DNA of 64,000 bases from Spirochaetota bacterium (GTDB taxonomy: Bacteria; Spirochaetota; Spirochaetia; Treponematales; Treponemataceae). The translations under genes were made by a program, and so were the position numbers. Numbering within the stretch: the first letter of the stretch is position 1; every line of letters starts with the position of its first letter. This document shows positions 1-7,811 of the stretch, piece after piece. Under the pieces are notes generated by a model. That model searched no databases and was not told where the DNA came from. It saw nothing but the letters and a program-made list of their open reading frames with translations. The stretch is taken from assembly GCA_023398165.1 (NCBI GenBank), contig JAEWSQ010000005.1, forward strand, positions 1 to 64,000, given 5' to 3'.

Positions 1-312
1 GGTGGATACTGTCTGGGTCAAAACAGCAGAGGAACCGGGTAAGTATATGGTTAATTGACTGCCGTTAAAAAGAATTACTTGTGTAGCAGGATTAGAAAAA
101 TCTATACGGAGCAAATTTGGACGTTTAAAAGATACCTTGGCATCCATAGATGAAGAGCCTGTTGTTATTCCCATATTAGCTTCATAATCAGTTATTGTTC
201 CATAAAATTCAGAAACAGATTGAAAAAAAGCACTTGCAGTTAAAATAACATCTTCTGCTGCAAGAGACCCAATAACAAAAAAACAAAGCACTAAATTAAT
301 TATTTTTTTCAT
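1..312 (-). CDS. LolA-like periplasmic lipoprotein-carrier protein, 3' end cut by window edge
   Basis: The first 104 codons are present; the gene reads leftward off the window. The translation begins with a signal peptide (MKKIINLVLCFFVIGSLAAED) and continues with a beta-rich segment resembling the LolA/LolB fold: about residues 50-95 hold SMDAKVSFKRPNLLRIDFS, a typical 'bare-lipid binding' strand pattern of outer-membrane lipoprotein carriers. Such proteins shuttle lipoproteins across the periplasm. The ATG at 310-312 is preceded by AAGGAA about 14 bases upstream and by a good sigma-70 promoter. Assignment to the LolA family rests on the N-terminal third only, so the call is moderate. Confidence 0.7.
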   Translation of the reverse strand, partial: MKKIINLVLCFFVIGSLAAEDVILTASAFFQSVSEFYGTITDYEANMGITTGSSSMDAKVSFKRPNLLRIDFSNPATQVILFNGSQLTIYLPGSSAVLTQTVST

Positions 313-338
313 ATAAGTTTACAAAATTCCTTGATTAC

Positions 339-367
339 ATACTAAATCAGATAGAAATAACAGTCAA
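339..367 (-). promoter_or_regulatory. Sigma-70-type promoter for the LolA-like gene
   Basis: On the minus strand TTGACT (362-367) is followed after exactly 17 bases by TAGTAT (339-344). The start codon lies 27 bases downstream of the -10 box. Confidence 0.65.
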
Positions 368-445
368 GACAATAGAAAGGTAAAACATACCGTGAAAGTA
401 ATACTGCTTTAAAAAAAAACCAAGAAATTAACAGACAAATCATTA

Positions 446-474
446 TTGACAAAAAGAAAGCGTTTTGTTAACAT
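446..474 (+). promoter_or_regulatory. Sigma-70-type promoter for tRNA-Pro
   Basis: A consensus -35 box TTGACA (446-451) is separated by 17 bases from TAACAT (469-474). Transcription would begin near 481, so the precursor would include the D-arm-like fragment at 497-520 ahead of the intact tRNA-Pro. Confidence 0.65.
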
Positions 475-496
475 GACTGCATTCTTAAATTAACTA

Positions 497-520
497 CGGC
501 AGTAGCTTCGCTGGTTAGCT
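497..520 (+). pseudogene. tRNA-Pro 5' fragment (acceptor strand and D arm)
   Basis: These 24 bases align with the first 24-25 bases of the intact tRNA-Pro at 556 (one gap, about three substitutions), including the D-loop core CTGGTTAGC. The similarity stops at the end of the D arm and no anticodon arm follows, so it cannot be a functional tRNA. It lies in the inferred leader of the intact tRNA. Confidence 0.55.
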
Positions 521-555
521 AAAAAACCCGCATAGTTTATTATAGTGTTTTTAGT

Positions 556-629
556 CGGGCAATAGCGCAGCTGGTTAGCGTACAAGTCTGGGGGACTTGG
601 GGTCCCGGGTTCAAATCTCGGTTGCCCGA
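556..629 (+). tRNA. tRNA-Pro (anticodon GGG)
   Basis: A complete 74-base cloverleaf. The acceptor stem CGGGCAA pairs with TTGCCCG, followed by discriminator A at 629. The D arm contains GCGC..GCGT around CTGGTTA. The anticodon stem CAAGT/ACTTG closes the loop CTGGGGG, giving anticodon GGG at positions 34-36. The T arm CCGGG-TTCAAAT-CTCGG is standard apart from one G-U pair. C1-G72 fits tRNA-Pro. CCA is not encoded (ACTAA follows). Confidence 0.93.
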
Positions 630-763
630 CTAAATAAATCGTAGATACTCTGCGAACCTTTTTCTTTTTAAACAAAGTTTTTCTTGCGGTAGCAGAAGTC
701 TGGGGGACGCGGGAAATTGCGAAGCAATTTAAGTCCCCGGTTCAAATCTCGGTTGCCCGACTA
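608..763 (+). repeat. 25-base exact direct repeat at tRNA-Pro 3' ends
   Basis: Positions 608-632 and 739-763 are identical over 25 bases: the T-loop, the 3' half of the T stem, the 3' acceptor strand and four bases beyond. The length and location (tRNA 3' end) match what tyrosine-recombinase integrases leave at att sites, but no integrase is visible in the window. Simple tandem duplication is equally possible. Confidence 0.75.
687..762 (+). pseudogene. tRNA-Pro pseudogene with missing D arm and expanded variable region
   Basis: The stretch shares AAGTCTGGGGGAC (the anticodon arm) and the whole T arm and 3' acceptor strand with the tRNA at 556-629, but lacks a D arm and a matching 5' acceptor strand. 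The short variable loop is replaced by a longer insert that forms its own hairpin, AAATTGC-GAA-GCAATTT (714-730). The flanks downstream of both copies are also similar (ATCGTA and, a little further, GTGAACCTTTT versus GCGAACCTTTT), so the duplication includes downstream DNA. Confidence 0.7.
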
Positions 764-819
764 CATGAATCGTATTTTCCTGTGAACCTTTTAACACAAT
801 CATTACTACATAATCACTT

Positions 820-1524
820 CTATTGCTCCAGCTTTTTTGAAAAAAAGTAATACAGAACCCGTATCCATACAAACAGCGATACAAGATATGCAAGCACTGT
901 AAAAAGTGAGTGAGACAGCAAAAAACGGGCAAACCAATAAGAAGGAAGAAATATGAATACTGCTGATATAGCTCCGTCAAGAAAAAAGGGAACAAAGGAG
1001 CCGAGAAGTAAAATTGTTGACAGTTTTGCCAAAGCCATTCCCTCAACCCTGTTTCCTGCAAAACTCACGGTAAATAAGGCTGCTATTACCGCATTACCGG
1101 CTGATAAAAAGCTCACGGGAAGTATTTCTAATCCATATATTCCGGTTAAACTGAAGACAGGAATCAGCAGAATATTACACAGGAAGCCGGCACATGAGGG
1201 TAAAATAAGCCTGGAAATAATATACCCCTTTTTACCCAGGGGGGTTACGAAAAGATACAGAGCTATTGAATCATCAAGCTCTGAAAGTATAATCATTGCA
1301 GAAGCAAAACACAGCATATAAGGGAGGAGCATAGCATACATGCAGTCAAAGAGAAGAAAATATGGTTTTATTACAGCGAGTACGCCAAAATAGTTGGCAA
1401 CAGGGGGAATAACAAATTTAAAAACAATTCCTGCCAATAAGGGTGCTATTTGTATAAGTATGAGCATGCTGTCTGAATATATCTGCTTAATATACAGTTT
1501 GAAAGAAACTGTAAGTGCTTTCAT
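820..1524 (-). CDS. ABC-type export permease subunit (second)
   Basis: A 234-residue membrane protein with about six hydrophobic segments, following another permease with an ATGA four-base overlap. I chose ATG at 1522-1524 (MKALTVSFKLY), which sits behind GGGGAGG, rather than a longer in-frame extension. Together with the ATPase and the first permease it should form one heteromeric ABC-2-like exporter. The arrangement resembles the fluoroquinolone-export type (Rv2686c-Rv2688c) in gene order; the substrate is not deducible. It is the last gene of the operon. Confidence 0.75.
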   Translation of the reverse strand: MKALTVSFKLYIKQIYSDSMLILIQIAPLLAGIVFKFVIPPVANYFGVLAVIKPYFLLFDCMYAMLLPYMLCFASAMIILSELDDSIALYLFVTPLGKKGYIISRLILPSCAGFLCNILLIPVFSLTGIYGLEILPVSFLSAGNAVIAALFTVSFAGNRVEGMALAKLSTILLLGSFVPFFLDGAISAVFIFLPSYWFARFLLSHSLFTVLAYLVSLFVWIRVLYYFFSKKLEQ

Positions 1525-2258
1525 AACTTCATACCTCCCCAATCCATCATCATTTTTTTTACCGATGCTGATGCAAACATATATGATGCCGAAATCCATG
1601 CTGCAAGAAGCACAAATACAGCCGGCAGCGGAAATTCATTCTCATTCATGATAATTCTTAACGCCAGTATTCCGGGATGGAATTCAAGAATTGGCAAACG
1701 AATTCCAAACATAAACAGAGCAGATGGAACCATAAGAAAAAGTTCGAAAGGTATGGTATATATCATAAATTGATTTAAAGTTCTGCACACTGATGCACAT
1801 CCAAGGGCGCAGAACGTAAACATAAAACTGGATAAACATAGTGAAGCTATGAATAGAATGAAATGCTGTATAGTATGGAAAAATTGAACTCTGTTCAGGT
1901 AGAGTGAAAAAGCAATAAACAACGCACTGATAACAGATACTATCGAAATTGAGACCGCTTTTGATAAAATATATTCTGATATCCTGACAGGCGAAGTTGC
2001 TATGCTTTCAATAACCCGCTGACTTTTTTCAAATAGTACGATTGCGCCCATGAAAAATAATCCCATTGCGGCAGGATCGGTAAATATCAGCAAAGAGGCT
2101 ATTCTCTGTTGATATTTTTCCGGAAAAACTGTTAACAGTGCAGCATAGAAAACTATAAAAAAAGCATAGAGCCAGTAAAACCCGTAGCGTATTTGAAAAA
2201 GAATATCGCACCTCATGAGGGATGTAAACCGTCCACTCCTGATCCTTTTGAATATCAT
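1521..2258 (-). CDS. ABC-type export permease subunit (first)
   Basis: A 245-residue integral membrane protein with about six predicted membrane spans and a short cytoplasmic N terminus (MIFKRIRSGRFTSLMRCDIL), typical of ABC-2-like permeases. It overlaps the upstream ATPase gene and the downstream permease by ATGA junctions, so the three are translationally coupled. It probably forms the membrane channel with the product of 820-1524. The family resemblance is general and gives no substrate. Confidence 0.75.
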   Translation of the reverse strand: MIFKRIRSGRFTSLMRCDILFQIRYGFYWLYAFFIVFYAALLTVFPEKYQQRIASLLIFTDPAAMGLFFMGAIVLFEKSQRVIESIATSPVRISEYILSKAVSISIVSVISALFIAFSLYLNRVQFFHTIQHFILFIASLCLSSFMFTFCALGCASVCRTLNQFMIYTIPFELFLMVPSALFMFGIRLPILEFHPGILALRIIMNENEFPLPAVFVLLAAWISASYMFASASVKKMMMDWGGMKL

Positions 2259-3103
2259 ACCAGCACCCGTCCGGTTATTTCTGTAAAGATATCGTTTAAA
2301 CTCGGCTCCTTACTATGAATGGAAACAAGGGCATTATTTTTTATCAAATCCGATAAAATTTTATCCCCTGCAGTTTGAGAAATAGGAACCGAATTGTCTC
2401 TCTTTTCCCCGCCCTCCATCCATGTATACGTCACATTAAAGTTGCTGTGCCGGTGCATTAAGTTCCAGGGAGTATCAATTGCTTTTATACTTCCGTCGGC
2501 TATAAAGGCAACCCTGTCGCAAAGTTCAGCTGCATCATACATATTGTGGGTAGTAAGAATAATTGTTTTCCCCAGAGACTTCTGTTCCCTTATGAGCATC
2601 TTCATCACCGCGGCATTTGAAGGATCCAAACCGCTTGTGGGCTCATCAAGAAAAAGCAGATCGGGATTATGCACAAGACTTTTAATAAAGTTAAGCCGGC
2701 TTTTCATGCCCTTTGAAAATGCTGACACTTTTTTATCTGCATGTTTATCCAAATCCACTTTGCTTAGCAGAGAGTGAATATCAGCGCAGGGTGATTTATA
2801 GAGTGATGAAAAAAACTTCAGGTTTTCAACAGCAGTCATTTTATCAAATAAACTGGAAAACTCAAAATCAACTCCAATTTTTTCGAAAAATCCCTCATCC
2901 CTTTTTTTGCCGTCGTACTGCAGAACCCTTATCTTTCCCCGGTATGATGTTATCATTCCTATTAGAATTTTTTGCAGTGTGCTTTTACCGGCACCGCTTG
3001 GACCAAGGAAACCAAATATTTCACCTTTAGCCACAGAAAAATTCATATTCTCAATAAAAGGTTTTTTAGTATACGAAAAGTACAGATTTTCAACTGATAT
3101 CAT
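2255..3103 (-). CDS. ABC transporter ATP-binding protein
   Basis: This 282-residue nucleotide-binding subunit powers the exporter formed by the two following permeases. Visible motifs are Walker A GPSGAGKS (residues 34-41), an atypical signature FSKGMKSRL in place of LSGGQ, Walker B LLFLDEPTSGLD, and the H-loop TTHN. The C-terminal approximately 70 residues extend beyond the ATPase core, as in drug and lipid exporters. It overlaps the TetR gene upstream and the permease downstream by four bases each, so one transcript carries all four genes. Export of a toxic compound sensed by the TetR protein is the simplest inference. Confidence 0.9.
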   Translation of the reverse strand: MISVENLYFSYTKKPFIENMNFSVAKGEIFGFLGPSGAGKSTLQKILIGMITSYRGKIRVLQYDGKKRDEGFFEKIGVDFEFSSLFDKMTAVENLKFFSSLYKSPCADIHSLLSKVDLDKHADKKVSAFSKGMKSRLNFIKSLVHNPDLLFLDEPTSGLDPSNAAVMKMLIREQKSLGKTIILTTHNMYDAAELCDRVAFIADGSIKAIDTPWNLMHRHSNFNVTYTWMEGGEKRDNSVPISQTAGDKILSDLIKNNALVSIHSKEPSLNDIFTEITGRVLV

Positions 3104-3726
3104 GTTTCGTTTCCTTTATATGCCGGTTCAAACAGCTCAAGCGCAACCCCTTTTATAAGAATTTTCAAGGAGTTATCATACATTGTTTCACCAATCTCCC
3201 TTCGGTGAAGAAGCGAGAAAAATAGTATCCGCAAGGCTCCCGAAACCGCCTCTGCTTTTTTTCGGTCTGGAAAAAAAGATGAATCCAGAGGGAGTATGGA
3301 AGCAAGTTCTGTAAGCATATCAGCGTCGTCATTCTGATGTTTTTCCACAATTTCATCCGGCAGTTTTCTTATAATGGTTTCCATCTCTCCTTCTGCCATT
3401 AAAGCCGGGTAGAAAGACTCTGACACACTGATAAATACCTGAAATAAAATCTCCGCAAAGCGGGAGGCATCAAGATTTTTTGTATTTGCAATCGAATTCT
3501 TAATCACAGTTGATATATCATCATGATACTCATTGATCACTTCCCAAAAAAGGAATTCTTTTGAAGGATAAAAAAGATAAAATGTGCCCTTGGGTATTAC
3601 AGCCTTCTTCGTAATCATATCTACCGTGGTTTTTCGGGCACCATAGACGGATAATAAATCTTTCGCAGTTCTTTTAAGCTTATTAATCAGCTTAATGCGT
3701 TCAGCTTCTGTAAACGTTTTGGGCAT
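3100..3726 (-). CDS. TetR/AcrR-family transcriptional regulator
   Basis: A 208-residue regulator with an N-terminal helix-turn-helix (about residues 30-60, TVDMITKKAVIPKGTFYLFY, followed by PSKEFLF), the hallmark of TetR repressors. The C-terminal domain should bind a ligand and dimerise. It is the first gene of the exporter operon, preceded by AGGAGG and a near-consensus promoter. Autorepression is the usual arrangement: two AAACCTATT direct repeats (near 3796 and 3828) lie by the promoter and could be part of the operator. Confidence 0.88.
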   Translation of the reverse strand: MPKTFTEAERIKLINKLKRTAKDLLSVYGARKTTVDMITKKAVIPKGTFYLFYPSKEFLFWEVINEYHDDISTVIKNSIANTKNLDASRFAEILFQVFISVSESFYPALMAEGEMETIIRKLPDEIVEKHQNDDADMLTELASILPLDSSFFPDRKKAEAVSGALRILFFSLLHRREIGETMYDNSLKILIKGVALELFEPAYKGNET

Positions 3727-3820
3727 TAATACCTCCTGTAGATTAATGCTATTTTATGTATAATTCTTTAATCTCATTAATACATTATGACTATTAAACC
3801 TATTTTAGTCACCATAATAT

Positions 3821-3849
3821 AATATAAAACCTATTCTTTTATTTGTCAA
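3821..3849 (-). promoter_or_regulatory. Promoter of the TetR-ABC exporter operon
   Basis: On the minus strand TTGACA (3844-3849) is 17 bases from TATATT (3821-3826). The spacer contains AGGTTT, part of the AAACCTATT sequence repeated near 3796 on the plus strand; these copies and the inverted ATTAATG/CATTAAT arms near 3741-3781 are candidate TetR operators. Confidence 0.7.
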
Positions 3850-3855
3850 CGTTCG

Positions 3856-4599
3856 CTACAATATTTTCTGGATTTCTTCCGGCTGCAGTTCCCGGCATTC
3901 TCCGGTTCTCAGGGTTTCATCAAGTTTGAGTTCACCAACGGCTGTTCTTTTTAAGTATACTACTTCATTTCCTAAGGTCTTGAACATTCTTTTTACCTGA
4001 TGATATTTTCCCTCATAAATCGTTAAATATGCTTCATCAGAGGCAATCCATTCGAGTTCTGAAGGCAGTGCACAAAAACCTTCTTCATTACCCTCGCGGC
4101 TTACATCAAATCCTTTTTTACATTCTTCTATGTACTTTTTCTGCAGTTCATCACTTACGGTATCAGCCAAACGGGCATAGTATTTTTTCGATATATGTTT
4201 TTTAGGAGATGTAAGACGGTGAGTAAGTTCACCGTCTGTCGTCAAAAGCAGCAGCCCTTCGGTATCAATATCAAGTCTGCCGACAGGATGCAGATCACCC
4301 CCCAGAAAACTGACTTTATATTGAGAAGGAAGAATATCAAGAACTGTTTTATGTAATCCGTCTTTAGTGGAACAAACGACATTACCGGGTTTATTCATCA
4401 TTAAGTATACATGATGCCGGAGCTCGAGGGTTCTGCCTTCCACTGTTACAGTATCATCATTAATTGATATTTGTGCATCGGCATTTGTACATACCATATT
4501 ATTAACCAGAACCAGTCCCTGATGCAGAATCCTTTTTGCATCCTTTCTCGATCCGTACCCGTGATGAGATAAAATTTTATCAAGCCGCTGTGTTTTCAT
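3856..4599 (-). CDS. rsuA: 16S rRNA pseudouridine synthase, RsuA family
   Basis: This 247-residue enzyme converts a specific rRNA uridine to pseudouridine. An S4 RNA-binding domain occupies about residues 1-60 (QRLDKILSHHGYGSRKDAKR), followed by the RsuA/RluB catalytic domain with PVGRLDIDTEG, in which the first Asp after GRL is the nucleophile, and the later YHQVKRMF motif of the family. Start ATG at 4597-4599 has GAGGG just upstream; the in-frame ATG three codons earlier lacks one. RsuA, RluB and RluE/F share this architecture, so the exact target (U516 of 16S for RsuA) is inferred. Confidence 0.85.
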   Translation of the reverse strand: MKTQRLDKILSHHGYGSRKDAKRILHQGLVLVNNMVCTNADAQISINDDTVTVEGRTLELRHHVYLMMNKPGNVVCSTKDGLHKTVLDILPSQYKVSFLGGDLHPVGRLDIDTEGLLLLTTDGELTHRLTSPKKHISKKYYARLADTVSDELQKKYIEECKKGFDVSREGNEEGFCALPSELEWIASDEAYLTIYEGKYHQVKRMFKTLGNEVVYLKRTAVGELKLDETLRTGECRELQPEEIQKIL

Positions 4600-4689
4600 A
4601 TCCCTCATACTATCATAGATCAGGCCCTTTATTCCATGGAACTGTATTTTTCAATTTCAATAAACCTATTTTTTATCCGGAAGATAAGC

Positions 4690-4728
4690 AAAAAAAAAGC
4701 GGTTCCCTTATTTTTGTAAAGGAACCGC
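4690..4728 (-). terminator. Rho-independent terminator of gltA
   Basis: On the minus strand the arms GCGGTTCCTTTA and TAAGGGAACCGC (4699-4728) form a 12-base stem with one mismatch, followed by a run of T (A 4690-4698 on the plus strand). Confidence 0.88.
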
Positions 4729-4748
4729 CCATATGAAGCAAAGATCTC

Positions 4749-6116
4749 TCAGGATCTCGTTGCACGTTTTTCTATAGGAATAAACTGTCTTGGCTCTAAA
4801 ATGTTTTTAAAAGCCGGACGGTAAATCCTGCCGCCTGCTGCAATTTCCTCAATACGATGGGCCGACCATCCTGCTATACGGGATATTGCAAATATCGGTG
4901 TGAATAAATCCCTCGGGATTTCAAGCATTGAATAGACAAATCCTGAGTAAAAATCAACATTTGTACATATCTGTTTGCTTTCACCCTTTTCTTCGGCAAA
5001 CACTACCGGAGCAAGCTTCTCTATAAGCAGATATAAATTAAATTCTTCCATCATATTTTTTTCTTTTGCAAGAAGCGCTGCTTTATTGCGGAGAAGTATC
5101 GTTCTCGGATCTGATACTGTGTAGACGGCATGCCCCTGTCCGTATATGAGCCCTGATTTATCATAGGCTTCTTTTCTCATGATTTTCCGCAGGTATTCCT
5201 TGACTTCAGATTCGCTCGACCAGTCTTTTACGTGAATCTTAATATCATCCATCATCTCCATAACCTGCTTATTAGCTCCTCCGTGACGCCTTCCCTTTAA
5301 GGAACCTACCGCTGCCGAAATTGCAGAATAGGTGTCAGTATCAGCCGATGATATAACATGTACCGTGAGAGATGAATTATTTCCCCCTCCATGTTCAGCA
5401 TGCAATACCAGTGCAAGATCAAGAATCTCCGCCTCGAGCTTTGTATATTTTTTATCGCGTCTGATAAGACGTAAAAGGTTCTCAGCCGTTGAAAGCTCAG
5501 GTTTGGGATTATGAATATACATGCTCTTTCCGTCATAATAATGCCTTTTTGCCTGATACGCGTAAGCGGCAAGTGTTGAAAACCTCGCAATCAGTTCAAT
5601 ACACTGCCGAAGGTTGTTTGCGACACTTACATCCTCTGGATTCGGATCATACGAGTAGCTTGCAAGGACACCGCGTGCCAATTTATTCATAATATCAGGA
5701 GAAGGAGCTTTCATTATCATATCTTCGGTAAAATTTTCAGGGAGAGCCCGTTTTGATCCGAGAAACGAACGGAACTCATCAAGCTCATCCTGTGAAGGAA
5801 GCTCTCCGAACAGCAATAGATACACAGTCTGTTCAAATCCGAACTGGTCATGGGACTCAACATCATTAATTATATCTTCTATATCGTATCCGCGGTAAAT
5901 AAGCTTGCCGGGAACTGCAATCTTTTGTCCGTCTACCACGTCATAACCGACAACATCCCCTACACGTGTTAATCCGACCAGAACTCCCCGTCCGTCGGCA
6001 TAGCGTAATCCGCGTTTCACATCGTATTTCTGATACAGCTCTGAGTCGATAGGATCATTGTTCTGGGCAACCAGCGTGAGTTTTTTTAGAAAAGAACTTT
6101 CAAAATAATCAGACAT
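4749..6116 (-). CDS. gltA: Citrate synthase
   Basis: A 455-residue enzyme that condenses acetyl-CoA and oxaloacetate into citrate. The catalytic residues are recognisable: His in VLHAEHGGGNNSS, His in GHAVYTVSDPR and Asp in VDFYSGF. The substrate-binding arginines lie in the C-terminal ISRIAGWSAHRIEE region. It carries an N-terminal extension of about 60-70 residues relative to short bacterial forms. It stands alone between a terminator and a near-perfect promoter. Many treponemes lack a full TCA cycle, so a role in supplying glutamate precursors is plausible. A methylcitrate synthase activity cannot be excluded. Confidence 0.92.
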   Translation of the reverse strand: MSDYFESSFLKKLTLVAQNNDPIDSELYQKYDVKRGLRYADGRGVLVGLTRVGDVVGYDVVDGQKIAVPGKLIYRGYDIEDIINDVESHDQFGFEQTVYLLLFGELPSQDELDEFRSFLGSKRALPENFTEDMIMKAPSPDIMNKLARGVLASYSYDPNPEDVSVANNLRQCIELIARFSTLAAYAYQAKRHYYDGKSMYIHNPKPELSTAENLLRLIRRDKKYTKLEAEILDLALVLHAEHGGGNNSSLTVHVISSADTDTYSAISAAVGSLKGRRHGGANKQVMEMMDDIKIHVKDWSSESEVKEYLRKIMRKEAYDKSGLIYGQGHAVYTVSDPRTILLRNKAALLAKEKNMMEEFNLYLLIEKLAPVVFAEEKGESKQICTNVDFYSGFVYSMLEIPRDLFTPIFAISRIAGWSAHRIEEIAAGGRIYRPAFKNILEPRQFIPIEKRATRS

Positions 6117-6179
6117 AATTAGTTTTAACCTCTCTACAAGAGTGTATATTTATACAACGATAACCGCGTATATTTCATA

Positions 6180-6207
6180 ATTATACATTTACTTTGAATA
6201 TTGTCAA
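6180..6207 (-). promoter_or_regulatory. gltA promoter
   Basis: Perfect sigma-70 boxes on the minus strand: TTGACA (6202-6207), 16-base spacer, TATAAT (6180-6185). The leader is about 60 bases and ends with GAGAGG ahead of the ATG. Confidence 0.8.
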
Positions 6208-6223
6208 TACACCGGTGCAGTGT

Positions 6224-6252
6224 TTGACTGTTTTAGTAAAAAGTGATACTAC
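6224..6252 (+). promoter_or_regulatory. asnS promoter abutting the start codon
   Basis: TTGACT (6224-6229) is followed by TGATACTAC. The -10 is either GATACT (6245-6250, spacing 15) or TACTAC (6247-6252, spacing 17). Either puts the transcription start within about two bases of the ATG at 6259, and no Shine-Dalgarno sequence is present. Confidence 0.6.
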
Positions 6253-6258
6253 TACATT

Positions 6259-7692
6259 ATGAAAACACAACTGATAAAAGACATTTTGGTTTCTAAACCG
6301 GACGGTAAAACGGTTACTATTTACGGCTGGGTCCGTACCAAACGCGACTCAAAAAACCTGTGCTTCATTCAAGTTAATGACGGCTCATGTTTTGCTTCGA
6401 TTCAGCTTACATTTGACCGTGAAAACCAGAATTCCAATTCTATAGACGAAGAACTGAAAAAAATCACTACCGGTGCTTCAGTTAAGGCTTCCGGAAAACT
6501 CATTGAATCTCCGGCTTCCGGCCAGGCTGTTGAAGTTGCACTTGAAAATATTGTCGTTATGGGTACTGCTCCTGCAGAAACGTATCCGCTGCAGAAAAAA
6601 GGCCACTCTATGGAATTTCTCCGCGAAATTGCACACTTACGTGCCAGAACCAATGCTTTCAGTGCCGTAGCCCGCATGAGAAGCCAGATGGCCTATGCGG
6701 TTCATACCTTCTTTCAGGAAAGAGGGTTCAATTATGTCCATACTCCGTTAATAACCGCCAGCGATTGCGAGGGTGCTGGAGAAATGTTCCAGGTAACAAC
6801 GCTTGATCTTGAAAAGATTGCTGAAAATGCGGTGATTGCAGGAAAAAGCGGAAAGGCGGAAATGAGTGAACTCGTTGATTATTCAAAGGATTTCTTCGGT
6901 AAGAAAGCCGGTTTAACGGTCTCAGGGCAGCTTGAAGCGGAAACATATGCTACAGCCCTTTCCAGAGTATATACCTTCGGTCCCACATTCCGGGCAGAAA
7001 ACTCCAATACAACAAGACACCTTGCAGAGTTTTGGATGATAGAACCAGAAATGGCCTTTTTTGAGCTCGAAGACAATATGAACATTGCAGAGGAATTTAT
7101 TAAGTATCTCCTTTCGTGGGCATTGGAAAAATGCAGCGAAGATATGAAATTCTTTGATGAACGCATTCAAAAAGGCCTTATAGAGACATTGAAGCATGTC
7201 GTTTCTTCCGATTTCGTCCGCTTAACCTATACTGATGCCGTTGCCGAATTAATGAAAAATGCTGATAAATTTGAGTATAAACCATTCTGGGGCTGTGATC
7301 TTCAAAGCGAGCATGAACGGTATCTGACTGAAACAGTATATAAACGTCCTGTTATTGTTACGGATTATCCTAAGGAAATTAAAGCATTCTATATGAAGCT
7401 GAACTCCGACGGCAAAACGGTTAGGGCCATGGATATTCTCGTTCCCGGTCTTGGAGAAATCATCGGTGGTTCAGAACGTGAAGCCGATTATGAGGTACTT
7501 GTAAAGCGTATTTCAGCGCTTGGATTAAATCCTGAGGATTACTGGTGGTATTTGGACCTGCGCAAGTATGGTACTGTCCCCCACTCCGGATTCGGTCTCG
7601 GATTTGAACGGCTGTTACTATATGTTACAGGGATGGGAAACATTCGCGATGTAATTCCGTACCCCAGATTCCCCAAATCTGCTGAATTCTAA
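6259..7692 (+). CDS. asnS: Asparaginyl-tRNA synthetase
   Basis: This 477-residue class IIb synthetase charges tRNA-Asn with asparagine. The N-terminal OB-fold anticodon-binding domain covers about residues 15-105 (TVTIYGWVRTKRDSKN). The catalytic core shows motif 2 (TFRAENSNTTRHLAEFWMIEPE) split by the usual AsnRS insertion, and motif 3 (GFGLGFERLLLYVTG). The last residues IRDVIPYPRFP are diagnostic of AsnRS rather than AspRS or LysRS. It is monocistronic and has its own terminator. The start codon lies directly behind the promoter, suggesting a leaderless message. Confidence 0.96.
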   Translation: MKTQLIKDILVSKPDGKTVTIYGWVRTKRDSKNLCFIQVNDGSCFASIQLTFDRENQNSNSIDEELKKITTGASVKASGKLIESPASGQAVEVALENIVVMGTAPAETYPLQKKGHSMEFLREIAHLRARTNAFSAVARMRSQMAYAVHTFFQERGFNYVHTPLITASDCEGAGEMFQVTTLDLEKIAENAVIAGKSGKAEMSELVDYSKDFFGKKAGLTVSGQLEAETYATALSRVYTFGPTFRAENSNTTRHLAEFWMIEPEMAFFELEDNMNIAEEFIKYLLSWALEKCSEDMKFFDERIQKGLIETLKHVVSSDFVRLTYTDAVAELMKNADKFEYKPFWGCDLQSEHERYLTETVYKRPVIVTDYPKEIKAFYMKLNSDGKTVRAMDILVPGLGEIIGGSEREADYEVLVKRISALGLNPEDYWWYLDLRKYGTVPHSGFGLGFERLLLYVTGMGNIRDVIPYPRFPKSAEF

Positions 7693-7700
7693 GCGTAGTA

Positions 7701-7732
7701 AACCGGCTGCCTAATCATGCCGGTTTTTTTTT
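7701..7732 (+). terminator. Rho-independent terminator of asnS
   Basis: Arms AACCGGC (7701-7707) and GCCGGTT (7719-7725) with an 11-base loop, followed by a T run to 7732. Confidence 0.85.
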
Positions 7733-7743
7733 ATATTCAGTCC

Positions 7744-7772
7744 TTGCTGTCTCATAATTCTGGTAGTATACT
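7744..7772 (+). promoter_or_regulatory. Promoter of the PilZ-domain gene at 7812
   Basis: TTGCTG (7744-7749), 17-base spacer, TATACT (7767-7772). A GCAGGAG ribosome site follows at about 7792-7798. Confidence 0.65.
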
Positions 7773-7811
7773 TCAAATAGATTTTCACATTGCAGGAGTG
7801 AGCAGCGTTCC

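Noticed and set aside
687..762. A second functional tRNA-Pro
   Set aside because: No complementary 5' acceptor strand or D arm; the variable region is replaced by a hairpin insert.
490..1061. Minus-strand open frames over the tRNA-Pro cluster (490-675 and 729-1061)
   Set aside because: They run through the tRNA and its fragments and have no homology or ribosome site; the similar end residues simply reflect the shared tRNA sequence.
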